Positions 8,288-15,253 of a DNA stretch of 64,000 nt are shown one piece after another. The translations under genes were made by a program, and so were the position numbers. Position 1 is the first letter of the stretch. Every line of letters begins with the position of its first letter. Source of the stretch: Mesorhizobium sp. B2-4-15 (GTDB taxonomy: Bacteria > Pseudomonadota > Alphaproteobacteria > Rhizobiales > Rhizobiaceae); NCBI RefSeq assembly GCF_006658505.1, contig NZ_VFUZ01000009.1:1-64000 (forward strand), written 5' to 3'. Under the pieces are notes generated by a model. It was not told where the DNA came from, did not search any database, and saw only the letters and a list, made by a program, of their open reading frames with translations.

Positions 8288-10876
8288 TCACCGCAACATT
8301 TGCAGCTTTTGGATGAGGACCGCGTGGACGCCGTCGAAGTCCTCCGCGGCAGGGCTCGCGCCCGGATCGCTGTTGCGGGGCGAATGGCGATAGGTCGAAA
8401 TCTTGACGCCATGGAGCCTCGCGCCGGCTGGCGCGTCGACAACCAGCCAGGAGTTTCCGTCGCCGACCGACCGGCGCGACGCACGGTAGGCGGTGACGTC
8501 CAATTCATGGCCGTTCTCGTCGAGCGGAATTAGCTCCCATTCGGCGGCCTGAACCAGACCGAGATCGATTAGGGCGGCGCGGGAGAGCGGCAGGGCGCGG
8601 AACGACGTCAAAGGCCATAGGAACGCGATGCTGAAACTCAGATCATCGACCTGGCTTGACACGATTTGCGTCAACATGCCGCGCAGCGGCGAGAGCGGCC
8701 CGCCAGCCGAGGCGATCGGACGCGCCCGGGAGAGAAACCCGACACCCTTTCCCTGAACAGGGTCGAATTTCAAAATTGCGAGTTCCGATTCCGCCGGCGA
8801 CCGATTGGTCAACCGGAGACCGTTTCGTTCAAGAAACGGCGCCGCGGCGATGCGATATTCTCCGGCGGGAGCCGGGGCATCGTCGAAATTTACGTCGGTC
8901 AGCCGCGAAGCTTCGTAAGCGTCATGCACTTTGAAGACGCCAAAGACGCCCGCCGCCGCCGCTGGCAGGCCAAGCGCCAGTCCGGTCAGCAGTCTCCGGC
9001 GATCACGCTGGCGCAGTGATGCGGCGACATAGCCCCCCAGCTCGCGGTCGGACGCCGTGAAGTCCGTGGATCGCCGGGTGAGCAAGTCGCCGGCCGCAAG
9101 AAGTTGTGGCCCCGAAGGCATTAACGTGCGCTTGCCGGCGCTCCACTGGCGGGCCTCTCGCTGCAATTCGCGCCAGATTGATATATCTGCTTCCGCGCTT
9201 TGCAGCTGCGTTCGCGCGCGCTCCCAATGGCGCAGCAACGATTCGTGCGCGGCGCGAAGCCGGGCCCCTTGCGCCGCGGCGTCGCGGACCAGCAGACGGC
9301 GCCTCTGGAAGGCCGCAAAGGCGGCATGAATCGATTCGTGCGCGTTGTAATCGCGGGTCTCGACGGCGCCGTCGGTCGCCAGCTTCCAGATGATCTTACC
9401 TATGGAGGCCTGCTGCTCCGGCGCCAGAGCCGAGTAGACCAACTCAGCGCGGGCGCTGACCACGCCATCGAGTCCGCCAACGGCGCGATAGTCGCTCCAG
9501 CGCAGTTCGCGCGTCGCCTGGTCGCGCCGCTCGAACAGTTCGGTCAGCAGGAGTTCGAGAAGCGGAAGAACGTCCGGGCCGCCGTGGCTCGCGGCCGCGA
9601 TCAGCTCGGCATCGAGGCCCTGCTCGAAGCTAAGATTGGCTGCCGCTGCCGGACCGCCAGTGATCGCTTGAAGAAATTTGGCGTCGTGGCGCGGTTCGAG
9701 CGCGAATACGCCTTCGACGCCGAACAGGTCGGCGAGCCGTGGAAATCCATTCAGTCGCGCCAAAGCGGCATTAGTGATCGTCGCCACGATCTTGACCCCG
9801 TGGCTGTTGGCCTGGGCGAGGAAATCGGTCAGCGCCTCGATCGTTTCGGGATACAGTCCGTTATCGAACACGTCTTCGAACTGATCGACGACCCACAAGG
9901 CCTCGCTCGCGCCGGCGGCGCGCAGCCGCATCGTGAAAGCCGCCGCGTCGAGAGCGGGTGGAATTTCGTCCACACGTGCGTCGAGACCGCCTTCCGACTC
10001 GTGCCGCCAGGAGGCGGCGAGAGTGGCGCGCAAAAGGTCCAGCTCCCGCTCGGGCGCGGGATCCGGGCGAATGTCGCGCGGCCGCAGCAGTCCCCAGCGC
10101 AGGCTTTGGCCCTGCGTCGAGCGACGCAGCAGGGCCGGCAAAAGGCCGGCGAGGACGAGGGAAGATTTGCCGGCGCCGCTCGGTCCGCGCACCAGCACGG
10201 CAGTGCGACGCGCCAGCAGCGCGACTAATTCCTCTATTTCCGCCTCGCGGCCGAAAAAGATCGAGGCATGGCCGAACTCGAACGGTTCGAGGCCACGATA
10301 GGGGTCGTCGAGCCATGTCTTAGCAATGGGGAGGCCGAGATCCGCTAACAGATCTTCGAGCCGGTGCGAAGGCGTGAGCGCGACGTCAGCTTCGGCGGCC
10401 TGACGGCGCAATTCCGGCGACAGCGCGGCATCGTTTGAGCAGGGATAGATGAAGCGCCCTCCGCGCGGCAGAACTTTCAGTGCCGCCGCAGCTTTCGCCT
10501 CGACCCCTTCGACGCCGCGAATGGCGCCGCCAGCTTCGACCAGTCCGGTGGCGGCGATGGCGGGCAGGGGAATTTTTACAGCCGCGCCTACCAGCGCCAG
10601 CGCAAACGCTAGTTCGGCGCTGCGCCCGTGGATCGATCCCGCGTCCAACGTGGCAAAGCGGACCAGAATCTGCCTGTCGAGATAGCGTTCCCGATAAAGA
10701 ATTCTTGCCGCCTCGCCGCAGGCGTGCGCCGCTGAACGGACCAATTCCGCCCCGCCGCCGGGAAAATCGACACGCCTCACGCTTTCGCCGTGCACGCCTT
10801 CGCTGAGGGTCACATGCAGCGACGCCGCCTCGCCGCGTTCGAGACCGGCGGTGACGAGGATCCAGACGTCGCTCAC
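8288..10876 (-). CDS. Lon(S16)-like / STAND NTPase (nSTAND1) membrane protein, 862 aa
   Basis: Residues about 65-180 resemble the Lon protease catalytic domain: IHGRSAELAFALAL aligns with the GPSAG serine segment (Ser86), IAATGLV with the TGE segment and GVEGVEAKAAAAL with the lysine segment (Lys128), then a YPCSNDA segment like Lon's P..N. At 192-210 PYRGLEPFEFGHASIFFGRE is the typical lead-in of nSTAND1 NTPases, followed by Walker A GPSGAGKSS (231-239) and Walker B ALWVVDQFEDVF (about 326-337). A basic RQRDRRRL stretch and one transmembrane helix (LLTGLALGLPAAAAGVFGVF) come at about residue 640-670, then a roughly 200-residue C-terminal domain without WD40, TPR or other sensor repeats that I can see. 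The start is GTG, overlapping the stop of the preceding gene by 4 bp (GTGA). STAND proteins are signal-dependent switches in immunity; a Lon-like effector domain would make this a regulated protease. Confidence 0.85.
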   Translation of the reverse strand: MSDVWILVTAGLERGEAASLHVTLSEGVHGESVRRVDFPGGGAELVRSAAHACGEAARILYRERYLDRQILVRFATLDAGSIHGRSAELAFALALVGAAVKIPLPAIAATGLVEAGGAIRGVEGVEAKAAAALKVLPRGGRFIYPCSNDAALSPELRRQAAEADVALTPSHRLEDLLADLGLPIAKTWLDDPYRGLEPFEFGHASIFFGREAEIEELVALLARRTAVLVRGPSGAGKSSLVLAGLLPALLRRSTQGQSLRWGLLRPRDIRPDPAPERELDLLRATLAASWRHESEGGLDARVDEIPPALDAAAFTMRLRAAGASEALWVVDQFEDVFDNGLYPETIEALTDFLAQANSHGVKIVATITNAALARLNGFPRLADLFGVEGVFALEPRHDAKFLQAITGGPAAAANLSFEQGLDAELIAAASHGGPDVLPLLELLLTELFERRDQATRELRWSDYRAVGGLDGVVSARAELVYSALAPEQQASIGKIIWKLATDGAVETRDYNAHESIHAAFAAFQRRRLLVRDAAAQGARLRAAHESLLRHWERARTQLQSAEADISIWRELQREARQWSAGKRTLMPSGPQLLAAGDLLTRRSTDFTASDRELGGYVAASLRQRDRRRLLTGLALGLPAAAAGVFGVFKVHDAYEASRLTDVNFDDAPAPAGEYRIAAAPFLERNGLRLTNRSPAESELAILKFDPVQGKGVGFLSRARPIASAGGPLSPLRGMLTQIVSSQVDDLSFSIAFLWPLTSFRALPLSRAALIDLGLVQAAEWELIPLDENGHELDVTAYRASRRSVGDGNSWLVVDAPAGARLHGVKISTYRHSPRNSDPGASPAAEDFDGVHAVLIQKLQMLR

Positions 10877-11331
10877 TTTCGCGCGACCGGGCCGAATACG
10901 ACATTGATGGCGTCGCGGCGCGCCAGATCGAGCCCGGCCAGATCAATGTCAGCAAGCATTTCGCCGTTGCGGATGACAGAATCCGCCAGCACACGTTCGC
11001 CGTCATCGGTTCTTACAAAAATCAGCGCGGTGCGAGCCTCGAAAGCGGCGCGGTGATCGCTGTGAATGCTGAGCAGAACCTGGCCGCGCGTCGGAGGTTC
11101 GCCGGAACCGCGCGCGACAAAAATTTCGAGGGTCAAAAGGCCTGATTGACTCGTGCACGCGAGGCCTTCGCGGAGGGATTCGCTCGCAGCGGCGCGCAGG
11201 TGAAAAATATCGGCGGCGGGCGCGCGGTCGTGCAAACCGATCGCTGCCTGGACGAGATGTTCCGGCGGCTGCTGTTCGTCGCGCAGCCGCGCCAGCGCGC
11301 CCTTCAGGGCCTGCAAGCGTGGATCGGTCAT
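10873..11331 (-). CDS. unknown operon protein between sigma-like and STAND genes, 152 aa
   Basis: This 152-residue soluble protein is not recognised. Residues 1-50 look helical (LQALKGALARLRDEQQPPEH). Residues about 60-150 look like a beta-sandwich (LLTLEIFVARG, RGQVLLSIHSD, TALIFVRTDDGE, DSVIRNGEMLADIDLAGLDL). It has no signal peptide or membrane segment. ATG overlaps the TGA of the sigma-like gene by 4 bp and its own TGA overlaps the next start by 4 bp, so its dose is tied to both. The position is that of an adaptor or anti-sigma partner, or of a constant component linking a sensor to a STAND effector; this rests on context only. Confidence 0.75.
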   Translation of the reverse strand: MTDPRLQALKGALARLRDEQQPPEHLVQAAIGLHDRAPAADIFHLRAAASESLREGLACTSQSGLLTLEIFVARGSGEPPTRGQVLLSIHSDHRAAFEARTALIFVRTDDGERVLADSVIRNGEMLADIDLAGLDLARRDAINVVFGPVARK

Positions 11332-12362
11332 GACGGCCTCGCCAATAAAAATTTCAGCCGCGCCAGGGCGCGTTCGAGAACGCGATACACGTCTTTCCGG
11401 TCGCGTCCCAACCTGTCTGCGATTTCCGACGGTTTGAGGCCGTCAAGGAATCGCAATTGCAAAATCTCGCGGACGTCTGGCGGCTCGTTGCGCAATGCCG
11501 CAAGTAGCGCATATTCGCGCTCGGTCCTGAGCGCAACGTCTTCCAGATGGATCAGCTCTGCTTCCGGATCGCGGTCGGGAGAGGGCGGATCGAAAGGCGC
11601 TTCGCCGTCGTCGAGACCGACGACGCGCGGACGCGCGCCGGTCCGCATCGGGCCGAGATCGCCCAGCGCGCGCGCCGTCTTGACCGCGTCGCGCGCCTGC
11701 GGTTCGGCGAGCCGCGCAATCGCCGCTTCGCTGGAAAGGCGCTCCTCGTAAAGGAGGCGATAAGCCTTTTGCTCCAGCGGGTTCAACCGCGCGATGGCGG
11801 CTTTCGGTCTGTTGCGGCCGTGATCGCGACGAAGGGAATCGGTGAGCGCGTTGAGCGTCAGACGGCGCAGGAAAAGGCGGAAACTACCGCCGCCGGGATA
11901 GGCGGCGAGACGGCGGCCGCCATCCTGCAGCAGCAGGGCGTAAACGTCCTGCACCCGGTCTTCCAGGGTGCCGCGCTCGCTGGGCGCCGAATCGCGCTGA
12001 ACCCAGGTTTTGATGTCGGTATGAAAATAGCGCACGAACGAGTCCGCCGCCGTCGTCGCCCTAGCGAGAAACGCGGCGGCGATGCCGCCGCCGATATTTT
12101 CGTCGATCTCATTTGCAATAAAGGCCGACGCCGAGGAGAGTCCCGACGCGGCGAAGCGGTCCGGCAGCGCCAAGCGCTCGTCGTGAAATCTTTCTGCGAT
12201 TTCAGTGAACAGAACCTCGGCCGACGCCTTGCGGGGAGCCGCGCGCAGACAGGCCGCCCAAAGCGGCCCGCTCGCCCAACGGACGAAAGCTTCCCATGTC
12301 GCCGGACTGTCTTGCGCCAGCGCCGCGAGAATCTTTCCCGGTTGGTTGTCCTCGCGCTGCAT
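11328..12362 (-). CDS. sigma-70-like RNA polymerase regulator, 344 aa
   Basis: Residues about 134-187 look like sigma region 2 (EDRVQDVYALLLQ, FRLFLRRLTLNALTDSLRRDHGR), and the last 60 residues like region 4 with a helix-turn-helix (PPDVREILQLRFLDGLKPSEIADRLGRD split by a short turn, then VYRVLERALARLKFL). It is much longer than a typical ECF sigma factor (about 180 residues). Residues 20-70 look like a degenerate copy of the start of region 2 (ATWEAFVRW versus TAADSFVRY), so the N-terminal half may be duplicated. ATG at 12362 follows GGGAAGG. It is the first gene of the operon and overlaps the 152-residue gene by 4 bp. It probably controls the operon itself; its own promoter must lie between this start and the terminator at 12,495. 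Confidence 0.8.
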   Translation of the reverse strand: MQREDNQPGKILAALAQDSPATWEAFVRWASGPLWAACLRAAPRKASAEVLFTEIAERFHDERLALPDRFAASGLSSASAFIANEIDENIGGGIAAAFLARATTAADSFVRYFHTDIKTWVQRDSAPSERGTLEDRVQDVYALLLQDGGRRLAAYPGGGSFRLFLRRLTLNALTDSLRRDHGRNRPKAAIARLNPLEQKAYRLLYEERLSSEAAIARLAEPQARDAVKTARALGDLGPMRTGARPRVVGLDDGEAPFDPPSPDRDPEAELIHLEDVALRTEREYALLAALRNEPPDVREILQLRFLDGLKPSEIADRLGRDRKDVYRVLERALARLKFLLARPS

Positions 12363-12494
12363 GGCCTTCCCGATTGAAGAAGCCGTGACCAAGGTTAGCG
12401 CGTTATCCTCAGGAAGACTACTGGGTCGACCTGCGGCGGAAGCTGTGGGAGCGGCGCGCAATTTCGACAGTGAGGTCACAGCGGCTCCAGGGCG

Positions 12495-12518
12495 AAAAAA
12501 GGCGGCGCCGGCGCCGCC
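12495..12518 (-). terminator. intrinsic terminator of the small exported-protein operon
   Basis: A perfect 18-base GC palindrome (GGCGGCGCCGGCGCCGCC at 12501-12518) is followed on the minus strand by six T residues (12500-12495). It sits 24 bp past the stop of the gene ending at 12,542 and 133 bp before the sigma-like gene, and so separates the two transcripts. Confidence 0.8.
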
Positions 12519-12541
12519 TGACTTGGTGACAAGCGAAAGGA

Positions 12542-12739
12542 TCATTCCTCGCCGCCGTAGGGACGCGGTCGCGGCATGGGACGATCGTAGGGCGGCGGCT
12601 CGTGCGACGGGTTGCAATACCATGGCTCGATCCAGCAGCGTTGCGGCTGCCGGCAATGGTCGCTGAGGTCTCGTTCGTGCGCCGCCGCGGGGACGGCGCA
12701 AGCTCCAAGCGTCGCAATAACAAGCAGGGAGTGAAACAT
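12542..12739 (-). CDS. small exported protein, 65 aa
   Basis: The first 20 residues are a signal peptide (MFHSLLVIATLGACAVPAAA). The mature peptide of about 45 residues contains three cysteines (DHCRQPQRCW, WYCNP) and a Pro/Arg-rich tail (PPPYDRPMPRPRPYG). GGAGG is found before the ATG. It lies 10 bp downstream of the next small exported gene and is followed by the terminator at 12,495-12,518, so it is the last of a three-gene unit. No family recognised; predicted periplasmic or secreted. Confidence 0.65.
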   Translation of the reverse strand: MFHSLLVIATLGACAVPAAAHERDLSDHCRQPQRCWIEPWYCNPSHEPPPYDRPMPRPRPYGGEE

Positions 12740-12749
12740 GGCGCCTCCC

Positions 12750-12932
12750 TCAATGCTGGTTCATGGCGCGTTGGGCGGCCATGGCGGCGCGGTCGCCGGC
12801 CGTTGCGCCGCCGTTGCAATTGTCGCTGCCGACTTCGGCCCCGGAGCTACAGCCGCAGGCCGAGGCGGGAGCAGAAGCCGCGAGACTGGGGAAGAGCAAA
12901 GCGGCGACGGTGAAAATGCGGGCAAGTGTCAT
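12750..12932 (-). CDS. small exported protein, 60 aa
   Basis: A signal peptide (MTLARIFTVAALLFPSLAAS, then APASA) precedes a mature part of about 35 residues with the cluster CGCSSGAEVGSDNC and an Ala/Met-rich tail. GGAG stands eight bases before the ATG. It is the middle gene of the three-gene unit 13,145-12,542. No family recognised. The closely spaced cysteines suggest disulfide formation or metal binding in the periplasm, which is inference. Confidence 0.6.
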   Translation of the reverse strand: MTLARIFTVAALLFPSLAASAPASACGCSSGAEVGSDNCNGGATAGDRAAMAAQRAMNQH

Positions 12933-12962
12933 TGGTTTTCTCCAGATCAGGAAAGGAAGGTC

Positions 12963-13145
12963 TCAGCCCCGAACGGCGGCGACGGCGGTGGGATGGCGGA
13001 CGGGCCCTCCCGACGCTGGCCGAGGCGAATTGCTGACAGTGGTCGAGCTGTTGTCCACGTCGAAGTCGCCGGCACGGGCGGCGGGGGCGCCAGCGAGGGT
13101 CACAAAAGCGGCGACCACGCAGGCCAGGCGTTTGGCGTTGGTCAT
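12963..13145 (-). CDS. small exported protein, 60 aa
   Basis: The ATG at 13145, with GGAGAG in front, opens a signal peptide (MTNAKRLACVVAAFVTLAGA, then PAARA) and a short polar mature part (DFDVDNSSTTVSNSPR) without cysteine. A longer frame to 13253 exists but lacks a start signal. It is the first gene of the three-gene unit, 30 bp upstream of the second. No family recognised. Confidence 0.55.
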   Translation of the reverse strand: MTNAKRLACVVAAFVTLAGAPAARAGDFDVDNSSTTVSNSPRPASGGPVRHPTAVAAVRG

Positions 13146-13572
13146 GAAACTCTCCGTTGCTGCTGCGAGGGCAATCATCGCCGTCGAAAGGAGAGACGGA
13201 CGGGCGCCGCATTTCCCGGCCTCCGATGAAAAAAATCGAAATATTTGCGCCAACGCGGATCAGCGGCCGCCAAGACGGGCGCGGGCTTAGAAGCAAACAG
13301 GTGCATCCGCCGGCGCCTGGGCTAGATCTGCCGCCTCGCGCGGCAGGGCGAGTGCGGCAAGATCCGCTACTTTCTCGGCGATTTCGCTGCCGTCGCCGAA
13401 GATTTCCACCGAGTGCAAAAACCGCGTCCGCCGGCGAGGATCTGCCTGCTTGGCAATATCTTGCCAACGGTCGCGCAGGAGAAATGCCCCACACTCATCG
13501 CGCCTGCTTGTTCCGTGCAATCGTCAAGGCACCCGTAAAGGGGACGAAGCGCCGCGCGACACGGGTGTCAAG
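13146..13572. other. intergenic stretch, possible small gene only
   Basis: Apart from the doubtful frame at 13,287-13,520 I see nothing supported here. The promoter of the three-gene unit of small exported proteins should lie in 13,146-13,290. Confidence 0.4.
13287..13520 (-). CDS. doubtful small ORF, up to 77 aa
   Basis: The frame encodes an amphipathic, Ala/Glu-rich C-terminal half (SVEIFGDGSEIAEKVADLAA, then LALPREAADLAQ) that looks more protein-like than its surroundings. The only early start is TTG at 13520 and no ribosome site is visible. It has no signal peptide, unlike its neighbours. It may be a real small cytoplasmic protein or chance in GC-rich DNA. Confidence 0.25.
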   Translation of the reverse strand: MHGTSRRDECGAFLLRDRWQDIAKQADPRRRTRFLHSVEIFGDGSEIAEKVADLAALALPREAADLAQAPADAPVCF

Positions 13573-13761
13573 TCAATCGTATTCAGGGCGCCGGATATTG
13601 ACATAATGGGTGGGTACGTCGCCGCAGTGGCCGGTAACACCACTGGGTTCAGCGACGTCCGGCCCTTTGCCTATCGCGGCATCGGATGGAGTGGCGTAAA
13701 GGGCAAACAGCAGAGCGGACGCTGCGATAAGCGCGAAAAGCCTTTTGCGAAGCGGGGTCAT
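13573..13761 (-). CDS. small exported protein, 62 aa
   Basis: MTPLRKRLFALIAASALLFALYATPSDA, read in two parts, is a typical signal peptide; the mature part of about 34 residues (GKGPDVAEPSG, HCGDVPTHYVNIRRP) has one cysteine. The start at 13761 has only a weak GGAA upstream. A longer frame to 13881 would add a basic aromatic leader that hides the signal, so I prefer the shorter form. No family recognised. It shares size and export with the three genes downstream. Confidence 0.5.
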   Translation of the reverse strand: MTPLRKRLFALIAASALLFALYATPSDAAIGKGPDVAEPSGVTGHCGDVPTHYVNIRRPEYD

Positions 13762-13971
13762 GGCGAATGTTCCGGTCTCTCGCCAGACCTTTCGCCCAGC
13801 ATCGAAAGGAAGAACGAACGCGCTCAAAAAATTCCCGCCAAAAAAATGAAAAATGCCTCGGAAGTGGCGATGAAAGCGCACAATCTGTCGACGTCTCCGC
13901 CCTCGGCGTCGGAAAGGGAAGGCGCGGGATGGCGGCCGACAACGACGGACAGGCCCAGACTTCTCCCATGC

Positions 13972-14589
13972 TTATTCGCGTCTGCGACGAACCGTCATGA
14001 TTGTTGACCAGAGAAACAGCACCGCGACCAGAGCGACGAGGGGCCAGATTGGATCGGAAACATAATCGTCCGGGCCACGCACGCGCATTTCAAAGGACAG
14101 GAAGGTGAAGAGCATCGTTTCCGACAGCCCAATGAGCCAAATAGGGGCGCGCTTCAATTGGAGCGCGGCGACGAAGCCCGCAGACGCCGCGACGAGAGCC
14201 AGCAGGGGCGAAGTGGCCAAAACAATAGAGGCCGCCCAGATCGCCACTGCAAAGGCGAAGGCAAAGAAGCCAAGGGCAAAAACGCCTTCGGCGAGATCGC
14301 TCCAGATCGAGTGCGATGACGTTCCGCCGTTTGTTGGCCGAAACAGCCGGGGGTCGATCAGACGGTTAGGCGGCGGGATAGGAAACAATTTAGGAGCCTC
14401 CAGTCCGGAACCATAGCAGAGCGTGGCCGGTTTGCGCTTCAATTCGTGCGTCAAATTCCTGGCGTCAGGCTGAATCGTGGAAAGGCTGCCTGTCCTGTTT
14501 TCACGCAGCCAGGATTTCAAACTGCTCGGCAAGCGATGGTGCAGGATTGTAGGCATACCTCGCCTGTCGTTGCGCATCATATGGATCAT
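13972..14589 (-). CDS. membrane protein of unknown function, about 205 aa
   Basis: The C-terminal 110 residues have four likely membrane segments (GVFALGFFAFAFAVAIWAAS, SPLLALVAASAGFVAAL, IWLIGLSETMLFTFL, PIWPLVALVAVLFLWSTIM) and a basic end (TVRRRRE). The N-terminal 95 residues are soluble and basic, with no signal peptide. The start is uncertain: ATG at 14589, 14580 or 14556 are all possible, the last with AGGCGAGG directly in front. No family recognised. It is the last gene of the accessory block, back to back with the broken AbiEii gene at 14,668. Confidence 0.5.
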   Translation of the reverse strand: MIHMMRNDRRGMPTILHHRLPSSLKSWLRENRTGSLSTIQPDARNLTHELKRKPATLCYGSGLEAPKLFPIPPPNRLIDPRLFRPTNGGTSSHSIWSDLAEGVFALGFFAFAFAVAIWAASIVLATSPLLALVAASAGFVAALQLKRAPIWLIGLSETMLFTFLSFEMRVRGPDDYVSDPIWPLVALVAVLFLWSTIMTVRRRRE

Positions 14590-14667
14590 CTCGATGCCAG
14601 ACAGGATGGTTGTGGCGGTGGCCCCAGCTGCCCACCCGGCTTGCAAGGACGGTCGGTAAAGTAGCGC

Positions 14668-15208
14668 ATGGCTGAAGCGTTCCTCACCTTGTCGGCGAAT
14701 GATCGAAGCGAGGCTGGCCGTTGTCGCCGATCGATCCGGCCGTCCGGCGCATCTACCGGAAAAAGATGTGTGGGTCGTCTGGGCCCTATCGACGTTGTTC
14801 GGGTCCGATCTTGGCCATCATCTGGTCTTCAAGGGCGGCACGTCACTGTCTAAGGCCTACGGCGTTATCCGGCGCTTTTCAGAGGACGTGGACCTGACGT
14901 TCGATATTCGCGCCATTGCACCCGACTTGGTGGGCGAGAATGATGAGGCGCTGCCGAAAAATCGGAGCGAGGAGAAGCGCTGGTCGAAGGGCGTTCGGGA
15001 CCGCCTGCCGGAGTGGGTCGATGGTACGGTCCATCCCCTCATCGCGGGTGCGATCCGCCGCATCCCGGCCATTCCGCCGGTCACTCTGGTCCTTAGGACC
15101 AGACATCGCTGCGTGTCGACTCCCGACGTTCGGGGTTGCGTGAAAGCCGTCGCGCGAAGCGAGCTCCGCGCCCTAAACTGGCGTGTCGGACTTGGGATTT
15201 TATCCTAG
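14668..15208 (+). pseudogene. AbiEii-type nucleotidyltransferase toxin, frameshifted and 3'-truncated
   Basis: ATG at 14668 begins MAEAFLTLSANDRSEA in frame 1; near 14,717-14,721 two bases seem to be missing and the homology continues in frame 2 as LAVVADRSGRPAHLPEKDVWVVW, then LVFKGGTSLSKAYGVI and RRFSEDVDLTFD. These are the core motifs of AbiEii toxins (GGTSL glycine-serine segment and the EDVDL acidic pair). After about residue 140 the family pattern stops at a perfect palindrome (15085-15103) and the frame ends at 15,208, about half the usual length of around 300 residues. It is therefore a remnant. No AbiEi antitoxin is upstream. Confidence 0.8.
15085..15103. repeat. 19-bp perfect palindrome at the AbiEii break
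   Basis: TCTGGTCCT, one T, AGGACCAGA: nine-base arms, fully complementary. It lies where the AbiEii homology fades. No T-run follows on either side, so it does not look like a terminator. Confidence 0.5.
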
Positions 15209-15253
15209 GTATTAACGACAAGCGGGGCTAACGTTGCTCACGGGAGATGGGCG

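Noticed and set aside
1..15208. The two AbiEii pieces as halves of one gene split by the accessory block
   Set aside because: Both pieces contain the RFSED segment and the following region, so they overlap in homology and must come from two genes.
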